Assembly (NCBI GenBank): GCA_944326945.1
Contig: CALVFY010000017.1
Span: forward strand, 1-55,705
DNA length: 55,705 nucleotides
Reading direction: 5' to 3'
DNA from: an uncultured Rikenellaceae bacterium
Lineage (GTDB): Bacteria; Bacteroidota; Bacteroidia; Bacteroidales; Rikenellaceae
Below, in pieces: positions 1 to 8,827 of the stretch. Below the pieces are notes generated by a model that made no database searches, was not told the DNA's origin, and was given only the letters and a program-made list of their open reading frames with translations. Position 1 is the first letter of the stretch. The number at the start of each line of letters is the position of its first letter. A program made the position numbers and the translations under genes.

Positions 1-82
1 TAATATAATAAACAATTCTATTTGTACGCTGTTTGAGTACATTTCAATCGGATATATTATAAGTTTAAATCACTTCGGTATT

Positions 83-1633
83 ATGAATTTGAGTTTATTT
101 TCCAAGTGCGGAGTATTCACTTCTGCTTCACTATCCATTTGCTTGAGTGCATATTCCGATTCGCAACGAAATATAAATCGAAAGCCTAATATTATCTTCA
201 TTTTGGCCGACGATTTAGGATATGCCGAACTGGGTTGTTACGGCCAGGAAAAAATAGAAACTCCCAATATTGATCGTTTGGCGGAAACAGGTATGCGGTT
301 TACGAATCACTATTCCGGACAAGCTGTTTCGGCACCTTCGCGTTGTGTACTTTTTACGGGTTTACATACAGGGCATGCCTACATTAGGGGAAACGACGAG
401 GTGAAGTCGCGTGGAGACATTTGGAATTATGCTGCTATGTTGGCTGATTCCACTTTGGAAGGACAGCGTCCGTTGCCCGCGAATACCGTTATGATACCTC
501 ACAAGTTAAAAGAAGCCGGATATTCCACGGCGTGTATAGGAAAGTGGGGGTTGGGGTGGCCCGGTTCAGAAAGTACGCCGAACAAAATGGGTTTTGATTT
601 TTTTTATGGATATAATTGTCAGCGTCAGGCCCATACTTACTATCCTCCCTTTTTGTATCGGAATGAGGCAAGGGTGTATCTGAAGAATAGATTATTGCCT
701 CCAAAGACTAAATTGGATGAAGGGGCAGACCCTTATAGTGAAGAAAGTTATGCTAAATTTACACAAAGCCAATATTCTCCCGATCTAATGTATCGAGAAC
801 TGCTGTCTTTTGTGGAAGAGTCTAAAGATAGACCGTTTGCTCTATTTTGGACCACTCCTCTTCCTCATATGCCTCTTCAGGCACCTGAAAAATGGGTCCG
901 TTATTATGTGGAAAAATGGGGCGATGAACCACCTTATGTGGGGAATAAGGGATATTTTCCCTGCCGTTATCCTCATGCTACATATGCTGCCATGGTGAGT
1001 TATTTCGATGAGCAGGTAGGAGGCTTGGTACAAAAGTTGAAAGAGTTGCACATTTATGAAAATACATTGATCATTTTTACAAGTGACAACGGTCCTGCAT
1101 CTGGTGGTGCAGGAGGTGCGGATTCACCCTATTTTGAGAGTGCACGTCCGTTTAGTAGCCAGAGTGGTAGAGTGAAATCCTCTTTGTGGGAAGGGGGAAT
1201 TCGTGTGCCTTTTATTGTTGCATGGCCGGGATATGTCCGACCGGGAACAACGTCAGATCTTTTGTCTGCTTTTTGGGATATAATGCCCACCTTATGCGAT
1301 GTGGTTGGAGTACACTCTCCCGAAACCGATGGCATTAGCTTTTTACCGGAGATGACGGGAAACCGAAAGATACAAAGAATTCATGAGTTCCTTTATTGGG
1401 AGTATCCGGCTGCGGGTGGACAAAAGGCCATTCGTATGGATAATTGGAAAATTTTCGTTCGGAATATCCACAGAGGAGGCCGTAAGTTGGAACTTTACGA
1501 TTTGAATGTGGATCCTCTTGAACAACATGATGTTGCGGATGAACATCCGGAGATCATTGCGAAAGCGATGAGGATTTTCCGTTCGGAACATATCGACTCG
1601 GAAGTAGATCTTTTTGCCATAGATTCCTGGTGA
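83..1633 (+). CDS. Secreted sulfatase (S1 family, serine-type)
   Basis: Hydrolyses sulfate esters, probably on a polysaccharide or its oligosaccharides, in the periplasm or at the surface. The 516-residue product has a hydrophobic N-terminus (about residues 10-23) acting as signal peptide, the metal-binding pair ADD (D43, D44), and the sulfatase signature S83-A-P-S-R87 followed by FTG. S83 would be converted to formylglycine, so this is a serine-type enzyme that needs an anaerobic sulfatase-maturating enzyme (not in this window). The second signature reads GKWGLG (K154) where many sulfatases have GKWHLG. A TSDNGP metal motif lies in the second half. The gene stands alone and ends in a hairpin terminator at 1705-1745. 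The substrate cannot be read from sequence; the nearby PL8 and GH28 genes point to an acidic glycan. Confidence 0.93.
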   Translation: MNLSLFSKCGVFTSASLSICLSAYSDSQRNINRKPNIIFILADDLGYAELGCYGQEKIETPNIDRLAETGMRFTNHYSGQAVSAPSRCVLFTGLHTGHAYIRGNDEVKSRGDIWNYAAMLADSTLEGQRPLPANTVMIPHKLKEAGYSTACIGKWGLGWPGSESTPNKMGFDFFYGYNCQRQAHTYYPPFLYRNEARVYLKNRLLPPKTKLDEGADPYSEESYAKFTQSQYSPDLMYRELLSFVEESKDRPFALFWTTPLPHMPLQAPEKWVRYYVEKWGDEPPYVGNKGYFPCRYPHATYAAMVSYFDEQVGGLVQKLKELHIYENTLIIFTSDNGPASGGAGGADSPYFESARPFSSQSGRVKSSLWEGGIRVPFIVAWPGYVRPGTTSDLLSAFWDIMPTLCDVVGVHSPETDGISFLPEMTGNRKIQRIHEFLYWEYPAAGGQKAIRMDNWKIFVRNIHRGGRKLELYDLNVDPLEQHDVADEHPEIIAKAMRIFRSEHIDSEVDLFAIDSW

Positions 1634-1704
1634 TCCATAGGTGTATGTATTGTATATAGTAACGGTTCGATAACTGTCTGAAAAACTTTGATTAGGAGAT
1701 TGTT

Positions 1705-1745
1705 GGTTGCTCGGCCACTGAAAATCGGTAGCCGAGTAATTTTTT
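1705..1745 (+). terminator. Rho-independent terminator after the sulfatase
   Basis: A 12-bp stem with one mismatch and one G-T pair (arms 1710-1721 and 1725-1736, loop AAA) is followed by a T-run from 1740. It lies about 75 bp after the sulfatase stop codon. Confidence 0.7.
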
Positions 1746-1746
1746 A

Positions 1747-1915
1747 TGTTCAAATTCCATTGAAATATAAAAAATTTGCAACTTTTTTGGATAGTTCGTA
1801 TATTGTGTTCGAACACGGGGAGGGTGTGATGAGTGTATTTTGGTTGTACTTGTTTTATTATTAGTGTATTGCTGTTCTTTGTTGCTCGAATTTAGACGGT
1901 TTTTTACTTTTTTAT
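1747..1915. other. Non-coding spacer upstream of the GH28/UroD operon
   Basis: The 345-bp gap between the sulfatase and the next gene holds the sulfatase terminator, then AT-rich sequence with no convincing ORF, then the promoter at 1916. I see no repeat or structured RNA in the middle part. Confidence 0.4.
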
Positions 1916-1923
1916 TATATTTG
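1891..1923 (+). promoter_or_regulatory. Bacteroidetes-type promoter of the barrel protein/GH28/UroD operon
   Basis: The -7 box TATATTTG at 1916-1923 matches TAnnTTTG exactly. TTTA at 1891-1894 (21-bp spacing) is a near match to the -33 TTTG box. It leaves a leader of about 70 bases before the start at 2003. Confidence 0.55.
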
Positions 1924-2002
1924 TAATGGGAAATTACACGGCATTACACGGTCGGCGGATGGTGGAAAAGCGCGGTTTATGGAACGAAACTTTATACGAT
2001 AT

Positions 2003-3865
2003 ATGAAAAAATGGTTGTGTGTGGGGGCGATGATCTCCTTGGTGCTTCCTTTGTCTGCTCAGCAGGCCTTGAAAGAGGCGGCCAAACCTTTGATGATGCG
2101 TCTTAATGAGCAGGTGGTGCGTTGTCAGAACAATGATAAAGGAAGTGCCGATTATGGTGGAATATGGTGTCCGGGGTGTGAATTGTATCATACGCGTGCC
2201 GCCGAGGCTCTTTTCCCGCTCGCCTATGAGTATGAAATTACCGGAAATAAGGCGCGATTGGAGCAGGCCATTCGATTGGGAAATTGGCTGGTAGCTCAAC
2301 AACAATCCAATGGAGCATGGCTCGAGACTCCCGAAACCTGGACAGGGACCTCTACCGATCAGTTGTTGATGATGTTGTTGGCGTGGCCGATCGTCTCTCC
2401 GTATCTGAGTTCGGCAGAACGGACGCAATGGAGTGCGGCGATGGAACGGGCCGGTGATTATCTGGCGGAGGTGATGGATAACGGTTTTGCCAGCATCAAC
2501 TATTGTGCTACCACAACCGCTACACTGGCACACATGAATCAGTTTCTGCCCAAAGCCGCCTATGCGGACAAGGCTCGGGAGTTGGCGCGGATGATTGTGG
2601 CCAAGATGAACCCCGAGTATTTCATCGAAGGAGAAGGTTCCCGGGAGGGAAAGTATAAATACGGAGTGGATTTGGGCTACAATATGGAGATGTCGCTCTG
2701 GGGATTGGCCGAGTATGCACGGTTGACGGGGGATACATTGGTGACCCGTGCCGTGGAGCGGGCCCTGGAGAATCATTTGTGGTTTATCTATCCCAACGGG
2801 GTGCTCGATGCTTCGTGGGCGATCCGGTCCAACAAGTGGACCACCTATGGAAGCGGTACTTCGGATGGTTGTCATCCGTTGTTGGCTCTGATGAGCGATC
2901 GGAACGGGGCCTATATCACGGCTGCCGTGAGAAATATGCAACAACTGGAAAAGTCGTTTACCCGGAGCGGATTGTTGGGATCGGGTCCTCACTACGATCG
3001 GGTACGTGAGGTGCCTCCTTGTATCTATCCTACTTTTACGAAGGCCAAAAGTCTGGCCATGGCTCAAAATTGGGTGGCCGAAGACGGAACGGGTAAGGTC
3101 CCTCTGCCTACGGATGTGAAGGGATGGCGTTATTTTCCCTCGTTACAGGTGGCTGTGGTGCGCAGCGGAAATTTCTGCGGCACGGTGACTGCTTATAATT
3201 ATAAAGCTAAAGAAGGGTCCAGGAGCAAGTACATGCATCGTCCGGCAGGCGGATCCCTGAGCGCTTTGTGGGTGGATGGATGGGATTTGTTGCAGGCCTC
3301 TTCGCAGACCGAGTATCACCGTTGGGAACCGATGAGTTTTCCTGAATTGCCCGCTACGACGCCTCTTACTCCCAGGATTGAGGTGACGATGGATAAAGGG
3401 TACTATACCAATCTCTATGAGTATGACGTTACGTTCTCCGTGAAGGAACAAGAGACCGGGGTGGAGTGTGTGGCCTACGGGCAGTTGAAAAACCGGGATC
3501 AGCGGCCTTGTGGTGTCGGTTATACGCTTGAGCACCGTTTTGAGGACGATTGTCTGGTCAAGCGTTTTGTGATTGCCCATCAGACCGTGGACGATACGGT
3601 ACGGATTGTGGAACCCATTGTCCTCAACGAGGGAGTAGAGCTTCTTCAGGTGGATGACCGTACGATCCGTATTTCGTCGGGAGGCAGGGTTATTCGACTC
3701 ACGATGGAGAGTTCGGGGGCTCGACTGCGGATCGATCGTGAAGGGGCCAAAACATGTTGGAATGTCTATCCTGCACTTCAGGCCATGCCGATCGTGGTGG
3801 AGGTGCCCTGTGCCTCCGAAATACGACGTACCCCGGTCATGTTGACTTATCGGATCGAAGCATGA
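2003..3865 (+). CDS. Secreted alpha-helical barrel protein, candidate polysaccharide lyase or heparinase-like enzyme
   Basis: The product begins with a clear signal peptide (MKKWLCVGAM..., cleavage near LSAQQ). I start at 2003 rather than the in-frame ATG at 1979 because it gives a normal signal peptide. The first ~350 residues are rich in paired helices with Trp/Tyr/Gly blocks (ADYGGIWCPGCELYHTR, ETWTGTSTDQLLMM, YNMEMSLWGLAEYARLTGD), as expected for an (alpha/alpha)6 toroid. The last ~250 residues are beta-rich, like the C-terminal domains of heparinase II/III or PL8-type lyases. I cannot assign a family. The stop codon overlaps the start of the GH28 gene (ATGA), so the two are probably translationally coupled. 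Inferred role: depolymerising an acidic polysaccharide together with the GH28 enzyme. Confidence 0.75.
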   Translation: MKKWLCVGAMISLVLPLSAQQALKEAAKPLMMRLNEQVVRCQNNDKGSADYGGIWCPGCELYHTRAAEALFPLAYEYEITGNKARLEQAIRLGNWLVAQQQSNGAWLETPETWTGTSTDQLLMMLLAWPIVSPYLSSAERTQWSAAMERAGDYLAEVMDNGFASINYCATTTATLAHMNQFLPKAAYADKARELARMIVAKMNPEYFIEGEGSREGKYKYGVDLGYNMEMSLWGLAEYARLTGDTLVTRAVERALENHLWFIYPNGVLDASWAIRSNKWTTYGSGTSDGCHPLLALMSDRNGAYITAAVRNMQQLEKSFTRSGLLGSGPHYDRVREVPPCIYPTFTKAKSLAMAQNWVAEDGTGKVPLPTDVKGWRYFPSLQVAVVRSGNFCGTVTAYNYKAKEGSRSKYMHRPAGGSLSALWVDGWDLLQASSQTEYHRWEPMSFPELPATTPLTPRIEVTMDKGYYTNLYEYDVTFSVKEQETGVECVAYGQLKNRDQRPCGVGYTLEHRFEDDCLVKRFVIAHQTVDDTVRIVEPIVLNEGVELLQVDDRTIRISSGGRVIRLTMESSGARLRIDREGAKTCWNVYPALQAMPIVVEVPCASEIRRTPVMLTYRIEA

Positions 3866-5238
3866 AAGAAAACTATAAATTATTTGGTATGAAATCATTG
3901 TATGTATTGTTTTTGTCGTCGTTGTTGACCGTGACGGGTATTTCCATGGCTGCCAATCCGTGGCGGATGGTCAGGCAGATCGAAAAGAATATTGTGGCTC
4001 CCGAGTTTCCGGATCGAGACTATACGATCACCGAGTATGGAGCCCTGGCCGATGGGGTGACCGATTCCCGGCCGGCTATTGTCAAGGCAATCGACCGTTG
4101 TTCCTCGGAAGGGGGGGGACGGGTGGTCATTCCCCGAGGCAAGTTCTTTTGTAAAGGTCCCGTCGTGTTGAAGAGTAACGTAAACTTTCATTTGTCCGAG
4201 GGTGCCGAACTGATTTTCAGTGCCGACGAACGGGATTATCTGCCGGCTGTTCCCACACGGTGGGAGGGGACGGAGGTGTTCAACTACTCGCCGCTGGTGT
4301 ATGCCTACAATGTGAAGAACATAGCCATTACCGGCAAGGGAACGCTCAACGGCCAGGGATCCAAGAATATTGCTACTTGGAAACCCCGTCAGAAACCCGA
4401 TCAGAAGAAGCTCCGGGCGATGGGCACCAATCTCGTGCCGCTGTATGAGAGGGTGTTCGGCGAGGGGCATCTGCTCAGACCCGCTTTTGTAGAACCGGTG
4501 TCGTGTACCAATGTACTGATCGAGGGAATTACGCTGGTCGACTCGCCTTTCTGGGTGATTCATCCTCTGAGTTGCGAGAATGTCACGGTGCGGGGCGTAC
4601 GGGTGGATTCGACCAATGACAATAATGACGGATGCGATCCGGAATCGTGTCTGAATGTGCTGATCGAGGATTGTTATTTCCACACGGGCGACGATGGTAT
4701 CGCCATTAAGTCGGGGCGGGACAACGATGCCTGGCGGATCGGTCAACCCACTCAGAACGTGATTATTCGTAACTGTACGTTCAATTCGAAGATCAACGGG
4801 TTGTGTATCGGCAGTGAGATATCGGGCGGTGTGCGGAATGTTTTCGCCGAGAACCTCTATATCCCCAATGCCACCGATGCACTCTATTTCAAATCGAATC
4901 TGGATCGGGGCGGTTATATCGAGAATATCCACATTCGGAATGTCCGGGCCGATTCGGTTCGCTCAACGCTGGTGAAGTTCGAGCCGGATTACAAGTCTGA
5001 GAGCCGTAACAATTATCCTACGCTTTTCCGAGGATTTCTTATCGAGAATGTAAGATGTGGAGTGGCAGGGATCAGCGGAATCGACATCTCCGGATTTGCG
5101 CAGATTCCGGTGGAGAACGTGACTATCCGGAACCTGACTCTCGAGCAGACCCCGACTTCTCTGATCGTTAAAAATGCGAAGAACGTCACGTTGCAGAAGG
5201 TGACGATTAATGGCGTTCCTCAGACCGTACAACAGTAA
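3862..5238 (+). CDS. GH28 family glycoside hydrolase (polygalacturonase-like), secreted
   Basis: GH28 enzymes are right-handed beta-helices that cut galacturonan, rhamnogalacturonan or related uronic-acid linkages. Seen here: an N-terminal pectate-lyase-3-like strand (TITEYGALADGVTDS), many short Asn-rich beta-helix rungs, the NND motif, the catalytic DD of TGDDGIAIKSG and the IGSEISGG block. The usual GHG histidine is Asn (KINGLCIGS) and the usual RIK is YFK, so the substrate may differ from plain homogalacturonan. ATG 3862 overlaps the upstream stop (ATGA); ATG 3889 gives a cleaner signal peptide (MKSLYVLFLSSL..., cleavage near SMAAN). Either start is plausible. The UroD-like gene follows after 13 bp, so this is the middle gene of a three-gene operon. 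Confidence 0.88.
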   Translation: MKENYKLFGMKSLYVLFLSSLLTVTGISMAANPWRMVRQIEKNIVAPEFPDRDYTITEYGALADGVTDSRPAIVKAIDRCSSEGGGRVVIPRGKFFCKGPVVLKSNVNFHLSEGAELIFSADERDYLPAVPTRWEGTEVFNYSPLVYAYNVKNIAITGKGTLNGQGSKNIATWKPRQKPDQKKLRAMGTNLVPLYERVFGEGHLLRPAFVEPVSCTNVLIEGITLVDSPFWVIHPLSCENVTVRGVRVDSTNDNNDGCDPESCLNVLIEDCYFHTGDDGIAIKSGRDNDAWRIGQPTQNVIIRNCTFNSKINGLCIGSEISGGVRNVFAENLYIPNATDALYFKSNLDRGGYIENIHIRNVRADSVRSTLVKFEPDYKSESRNNYPTLFRGFLIENVRCGVAGISGIDISGFAQIPVENVTIRNLTLEQTPTSLIVKNAKNVTLQKVTINGVPQTVQQ

Positions 5239-5251
5239 TACAGCAGTAGTT

Positions 5252-6400
5252 ATGTCATTTACATCCAAACAGCGTGTGTGGGCGGCCATGAATCTGCAAA
5301 AACCCGATCGGGTGCCGCTTATGTGTCAGTTCAGTATCGGATTCATGATGACCCAACTCAAACCGGATCCGGTGGCATTCTGGTATGATCGGGAGACTTT
5401 TGCCGAAGGATTGATCGAGTTGTGCCGGCAGTTCAGATTCGATGGCATTCTGGTCAGTCTTCACGGACATTCCGATGCATGGAAGAAGGATTTGATCAGA
5501 CGGGAGGAGATGGAACCCGGCAAGGTGAAACTTCATTATCCGGACCGGGTGGAGATCCATTCCTGGATCGATTTGCCGATAGTGGAGTTCAATTCGCCTG
5601 TCCAGAATCCGACCATCGAGGCGGTCGATCCCGAGAAGGATATTCCTTCGGAGATAGATTATATTCCGGTATCCAATAATCTGCATTTTCCGCTTTGCAA
5701 GGATCATATGTTCGACATATTCGATCTGCTGTACGGGAAAGTGGGCGATGAACTCTCCATTCATGGGGAGATTACCTCTCCGTTCGATTATTTTCTGGAC
5801 TATTTCGGATATGAAAACGGGTTGATTGCCCTGATGCTCGAGCCCGAGAAGAGTAAACGGATATTGGCTAAGTTCACCGACGGCATCGTGGCTCTGGCCG
5901 AAGGAATGTGTCGTAAACCTATCGATGCCGTTAAGATCTCATCGCCGTTTGCCGGTCAGGGGTTCATCTCGAAGGATGCTTACCGGGAGTTTGTGCTTCC
6001 ATTCGAGAGTCGGATCATAGAGACGATTAAAGCGGCCGGAAAGAAGGTGTATATTCATACTTGTGGGTCCATTGGCGATCGTCTTGAATTGATGAGAGAG
6101 AGCGGAGCTTCCGGATTAGAGTGCCTTGATCCGGTGCCTGTCGGAAATGTCGATATTGAGGATGCTTTCGAGCGGATCGGAGAAACGATGTTCATCAAGG
6201 GGAATATCGACTCGATCAATACGTTGCTGTTCGGTTCCGACGAGAAGATTCTTCAAGACGTGCGGCATATCATGGAGGTGGGCATGACCAAAGGCAAAGG
6301 ATTCATTCTGAGTACGGCCTGCTCCATCGCGCCGAAAGTCCCGAGAGAGAATATCTTGAAATTATCCGAATTGATACAAGAATACGGATTCTATCGGTAG
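5252..6400 (+). CDS. Uroporphyrinogen decarboxylase/MtaA-CmuA family protein
   Basis: A 382-residue TIM-barrel protein of the UroD superfamily, without a signal peptide and so cytoplasmic. It shows the H269-x-C271 motif (IHTCGSIGD) and a later Cys (C357 in STACSIA), the zinc-binding HxC...C pattern of corrinoid methyltransferase relatives (MtaA, MtbA, CmuA) rather than of haem-pathway HemE. The ATG at 5252 was preferred over 5210, which would overlap the GH28 gene. It follows the GH28 gene by 13 bp and is the last gene of the operon. Such proteins are often found beside glycoside hydrolases in Bacteroidetes with unknown function. A role in methyl transfer or demethylation of a methylated sugar or aglycone is inference. 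Confidence 0.85.
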   Translation: MSFTSKQRVWAAMNLQKPDRVPLMCQFSIGFMMTQLKPDPVAFWYDRETFAEGLIELCRQFRFDGILVSLHGHSDAWKKDLIRREEMEPGKVKLHYPDRVEIHSWIDLPIVEFNSPVQNPTIEAVDPEKDIPSEIDYIPVSNNLHFPLCKDHMFDIFDLLYGKVGDELSIHGEITSPFDYFLDYFGYENGLIALMLEPEKSKRILAKFTDGIVALAEGMCRKPIDAVKISSPFAGQGFISKDAYREFVLPFESRIIETIKAAGKKVYIHTCGSIGDRLELMRESGASGLECLDPVPVGNVDIEDAFERIGETMFIKGNIDSINTLLFGSDEKILQDVRHIMEVGMTKGKGFILSTACSIAPKVPRENILKLSELIQEYGFYR

Positions 6401-6438
6401 AACGCGGCAGCGTGTTTCCGGAAAGGATAGAGTGAATG

Positions 6439-6469
6439 AATACCCGGGGCCTAATCTTCCCCGGGTATT
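6439..6469. terminator. Shared hairpin between convergent UroD-like and PL8 genes
   Basis: A perfect 11-bp inverted repeat (6439-6449 and 6459-6469) around GGGG/CCCC with a 9-base loop. It lies 38 bp after the UroD-like stop and contains the PL8 stop codon (6451-6453) and its last codons. T-tracts are weak on both sides, so termination efficiency is uncertain. Confidence 0.55.
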
Positions 6470-8631
6470 GTTATGCTTTGACCTGCATATTCTCCCTGTG
6501 GCAGTTCGACAGCCAGTCGGGAGACACCCTGTTCGGCATCCCATTCTGTACGGCAGTGTTCCCGGTTGAATCTTGTCTGTCGGTTCAGAGTCAGATGAAT
6601 TCGGGATTGTTTGCGGGTCGGATCGGCCACAGAAATCGACAGAAGGTTGCCTGTCGGTTCGTATTTTAACATCACCATACCTGGTCCATCCATGCTCAGA
6701 GTTAACTTGTCGGTCAGGGCAATGCTTCCGCCACGGTAGAAGACGGCATAGGCTATCCCGAGTTTTTCGTGTCGGACGGCTTGCAGCGATGGGGTATTGG
6801 CGAGAATTGTGATTTTGGGAGTTCGTGCGGCAGCCTCCACCGTTTTTTTGTCGGCCGCCGGCATCACGATATAGGCGTATTGGGCATTGCGAGGTCGGGA
6901 ACCGTGATCGAGCCAGAGTTTGAATACCTTTTCCCGGACTGTATCTTTGGGTGAAGAGGTCTGTTGGTTGATCGAGTACCAACTGCCTGTTTGGATGGTG
7001 TCGGAAAGATATACATCGTTCTCTTTAGGAAAGATATATCCGACTTTTCCATGATGTACCCAACGGGCTTTTTCTATCTTACGGCATCCGAGCGGAGGTG
7101 TTTCGCATCCGGCGGCGGAGTGTACGACGACCTCTCCCTCCAATTGAGTCTGATTTACGGTTGTGGCGATCGGGTCTCCTGTACGCGAGGTAATGCCTGC
7201 ACCCAAACATACATATTCCTCGTCGAAAAAGAACCACGATTTTTGAGCTCGCAGAGGATCGTGAATGCTTGCGAAATCGAATGCAGCCGCACCATAGAGA
7301 CCGTCGGTCACTCCTCCCACAAACTCGGTGATGCCCCAATCTCGTATCTTATCTTCTGACGGCATGCCCGGTTTTTGTACGACAGTAGTACCCGGAATTT
7401 TTCTCCAGTCGTAGACGGGTGGCAAACGGTCATATTCATAACCTGTCAGGGAGAGATAGTTTGCACCGTCGGCTCTGTAATGGTTGGTGAGTCCCTCTCC
7501 ATTGTGAGGGGTTTCCATATTGGAATTGCGTACGGAGTACATTCGGACCGAAGTATAATAGTTCGGTCGTTGGAATACGAAATGTTCTGTCTGCCAGAAG
7601 AATTTCGCAAACGGGATTATTTCGAACGGTTCTCCCCGGCGTGCCTTGATTACGTTTTCAAGCTCCTCGTGACGGTAGTCGGTCGTACGGAGAAATCGTT
7701 CGGGAGTGTCTGTATTGAGTGCATAATCCTGTCCTTTGCGGCTGATCTCTCTGTTTTTGACACCCGTGTCGGGAGTGCGTCCGTAGACCATTTGTTTGCA
7801 GATTCCGTCGAGATAGTAGTCGATAGCGATTTGCAGTTGTTTTTCCGAAAAACGGTACCGTGTATCCGCAACCATGGCTGCCCATTCGGCAAAAGCATCC
7901 ACGTATCCGGCGCCATAGATGAGTGTCGTATTGACCCGGTCTTCCCTGTGGTGGAAACTGTAATCGCTTTGGATGCCTCTCTGACCGGTTACTACTTTGA
8001 TTTCGCCCTCTATGATTCGGATAATTTTTTCGAATGTTTCGGCATCTCGGGTAAAGAGTAGCTGTTTGGCTTGCAGACCGGCGATTTTGATCCGGTCGCC
8101 ACTTTGTCGGGCTCCCCATGCATGGATATGTGCCCGACCGGCAATGGGTAAAATTCCGGCTATTTGCTCGCCGGTCAGATCCTGATCCATGGTCAGAAGA
8201 ATGGAGACCATGGCTTGAGGTGTGCCGATTTCGTTATTCCACCAGTTGTCGCAGACAAAATCGTGAGAGATCCAGAATGCCAGAGCGGTATCGAATACAC
8301 GTTTGAGCTGTTTGTCGTGGTAGTATTTCGATGTTTTCGATTCGTATGCCCGGGCCAGTTGGACCATGTTATCCAAGTGAATAGTATGTTGGAAGCCTAC
8401 TCTACGTAGGTCGGTATAGTCGATTCCAGGCCAGATGGAGTCGGCCGGAAGAAATGTCCGGAGAATTTTTTCGATTTTATTGTCTTGTACAGAATGGGAC
8501 CGTTCCTGGACGATGAATCGTTGGCGAAGTCGTGAGATATCGGGATTATTGGCCCATGCCATGTCTCCCCACCCGAACACTGTCAGCAGAATTACCAGCA
8601 GTCGGTAATCTTTTTGTATGATTCGAATCAT
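6451..8631 (-). CDS. PL8 family polysaccharide lyase (chondroitin/hyaluronan lyase type)
   Basis: PL8 lyases cut glycosaminoglycans or xanthan next to uronic acid by beta-elimination. The 726-residue product has a signal peptide (hydrophobic about 10-27, AWANN), then an (alpha/alpha) toroid with NWWNNEIGTP (129-138), the His-containing FHHRED block (226-231) followed by Y239, R285 in YGRTPDTG, and E379 in HNGEGLTNHY, then the large beta domain. These match the catalytic His, Tyr, Arg and Glu of chondroitin ABC-type lyases. The block GARQSGDRIK (173-182) stands where bacterial hyaluronate lyases have the GAN motif. Length fits a compact PL8 enzyme. It has its own promoter (-7 at 8676) and ends in the shared hairpin. 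With the sulfatase it suggests use of sulfated glycosaminoglycans. Confidence 0.85.
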   Translation of the reverse strand: MIRIIQKDYRLLVILLTVFGWGDMAWANNPDISRLRQRFIVQERSHSVQDNKIEKILRTFLPADSIWPGIDYTDLRRVGFQHTIHLDNMVQLARAYESKTSKYYHDKQLKRVFDTALAFWISHDFVCDNWWNNEIGTPQAMVSILLTMDQDLTGEQIAGILPIAGRAHIHAWGARQSGDRIKIAGLQAKQLLFTRDAETFEKIIRIIEGEIKVVTGQRGIQSDYSFHHREDRVNTTLIYGAGYVDAFAEWAAMVADTRYRFSEKQLQIAIDYYLDGICKQMVYGRTPDTGVKNREISRKGQDYALNTDTPERFLRTTDYRHEELENVIKARRGEPFEIIPFAKFFWQTEHFVFQRPNYYTSVRMYSVRNSNMETPHNGEGLTNHYRADGANYLSLTGYEYDRLPPVYDWRKIPGTTVVQKPGMPSEDKIRDWGITEFVGGVTDGLYGAAAFDFASIHDPLRAQKSWFFFDEEYVCLGAGITSRTGDPIATTVNQTQLEGEVVVHSAAGCETPPLGCRKIEKARWVHHGKVGYIFPKENDVYLSDTIQTGSWYSINQQTSSPKDTVREKVFKLWLDHGSRPRNAQYAYIVMPAADKKTVEAAARTPKITILANTPSLQAVRHEKLGIAYAVFYRGGSIALTDKLTLSMDGPGMVMLKYEPTGNLLSISVADPTRKQSRIHLTLNRQTRFNREHCRTEWDAEQGVSRLAVELPQGEYAGQSITIPGED

Positions 8632-8675
8632 TATGGTCAGTAGATTATGAAACTTCGAGAAAGGTTATTTGATCC

Positions 8676-8683
8676 CAAAGATA
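8676..8683 (-). promoter_or_regulatory. -7 box upstream of the PL8 gene
   Basis: On the minus strand this reads TATCTTTG, an exact TAnnTTTG match, about 45 bp before the PL8 start. No clear -33 TTTG at the usual spacing. Confidence 0.5.
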
Positions 8684-8827
8684 TGAAGATTGTGCGAAAG
8701 GGTAGTGTTTGTTTTTTTTACGATGAGTGATTTTTACCGGAAAAATTACGGGTGAAGGAGATCCGGACCTTCCTCAATGGAATACCTCTCTGTATCAGGA
8801 GAAAGAGAAGGTCTGAATCGACGGCAA

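Noticed and set aside
1..82. AT-rich start of the window examined for a promoter or mobile element end
   Set aside because: No TAnnTTTG box at a suitable distance and no inverted repeat or target duplication visible.
1934..3067. 377-codon minus-strand ORF opposite the barrel protein
   Set aside because: Antisense to a gene with a clear signal peptide and operon context; the translation is Arg/His/Ser-rich with no domain.
3754..3861. Longer start for the GH28 gene
   Set aside because: The extra residues overlap the upstream coding sequence and would bury the signal peptide.
3895..4932. 345-codon minus-strand ORF opposite the GH28 gene
   Set aside because: Antisense to clear GH28 motifs; no domain of its own.
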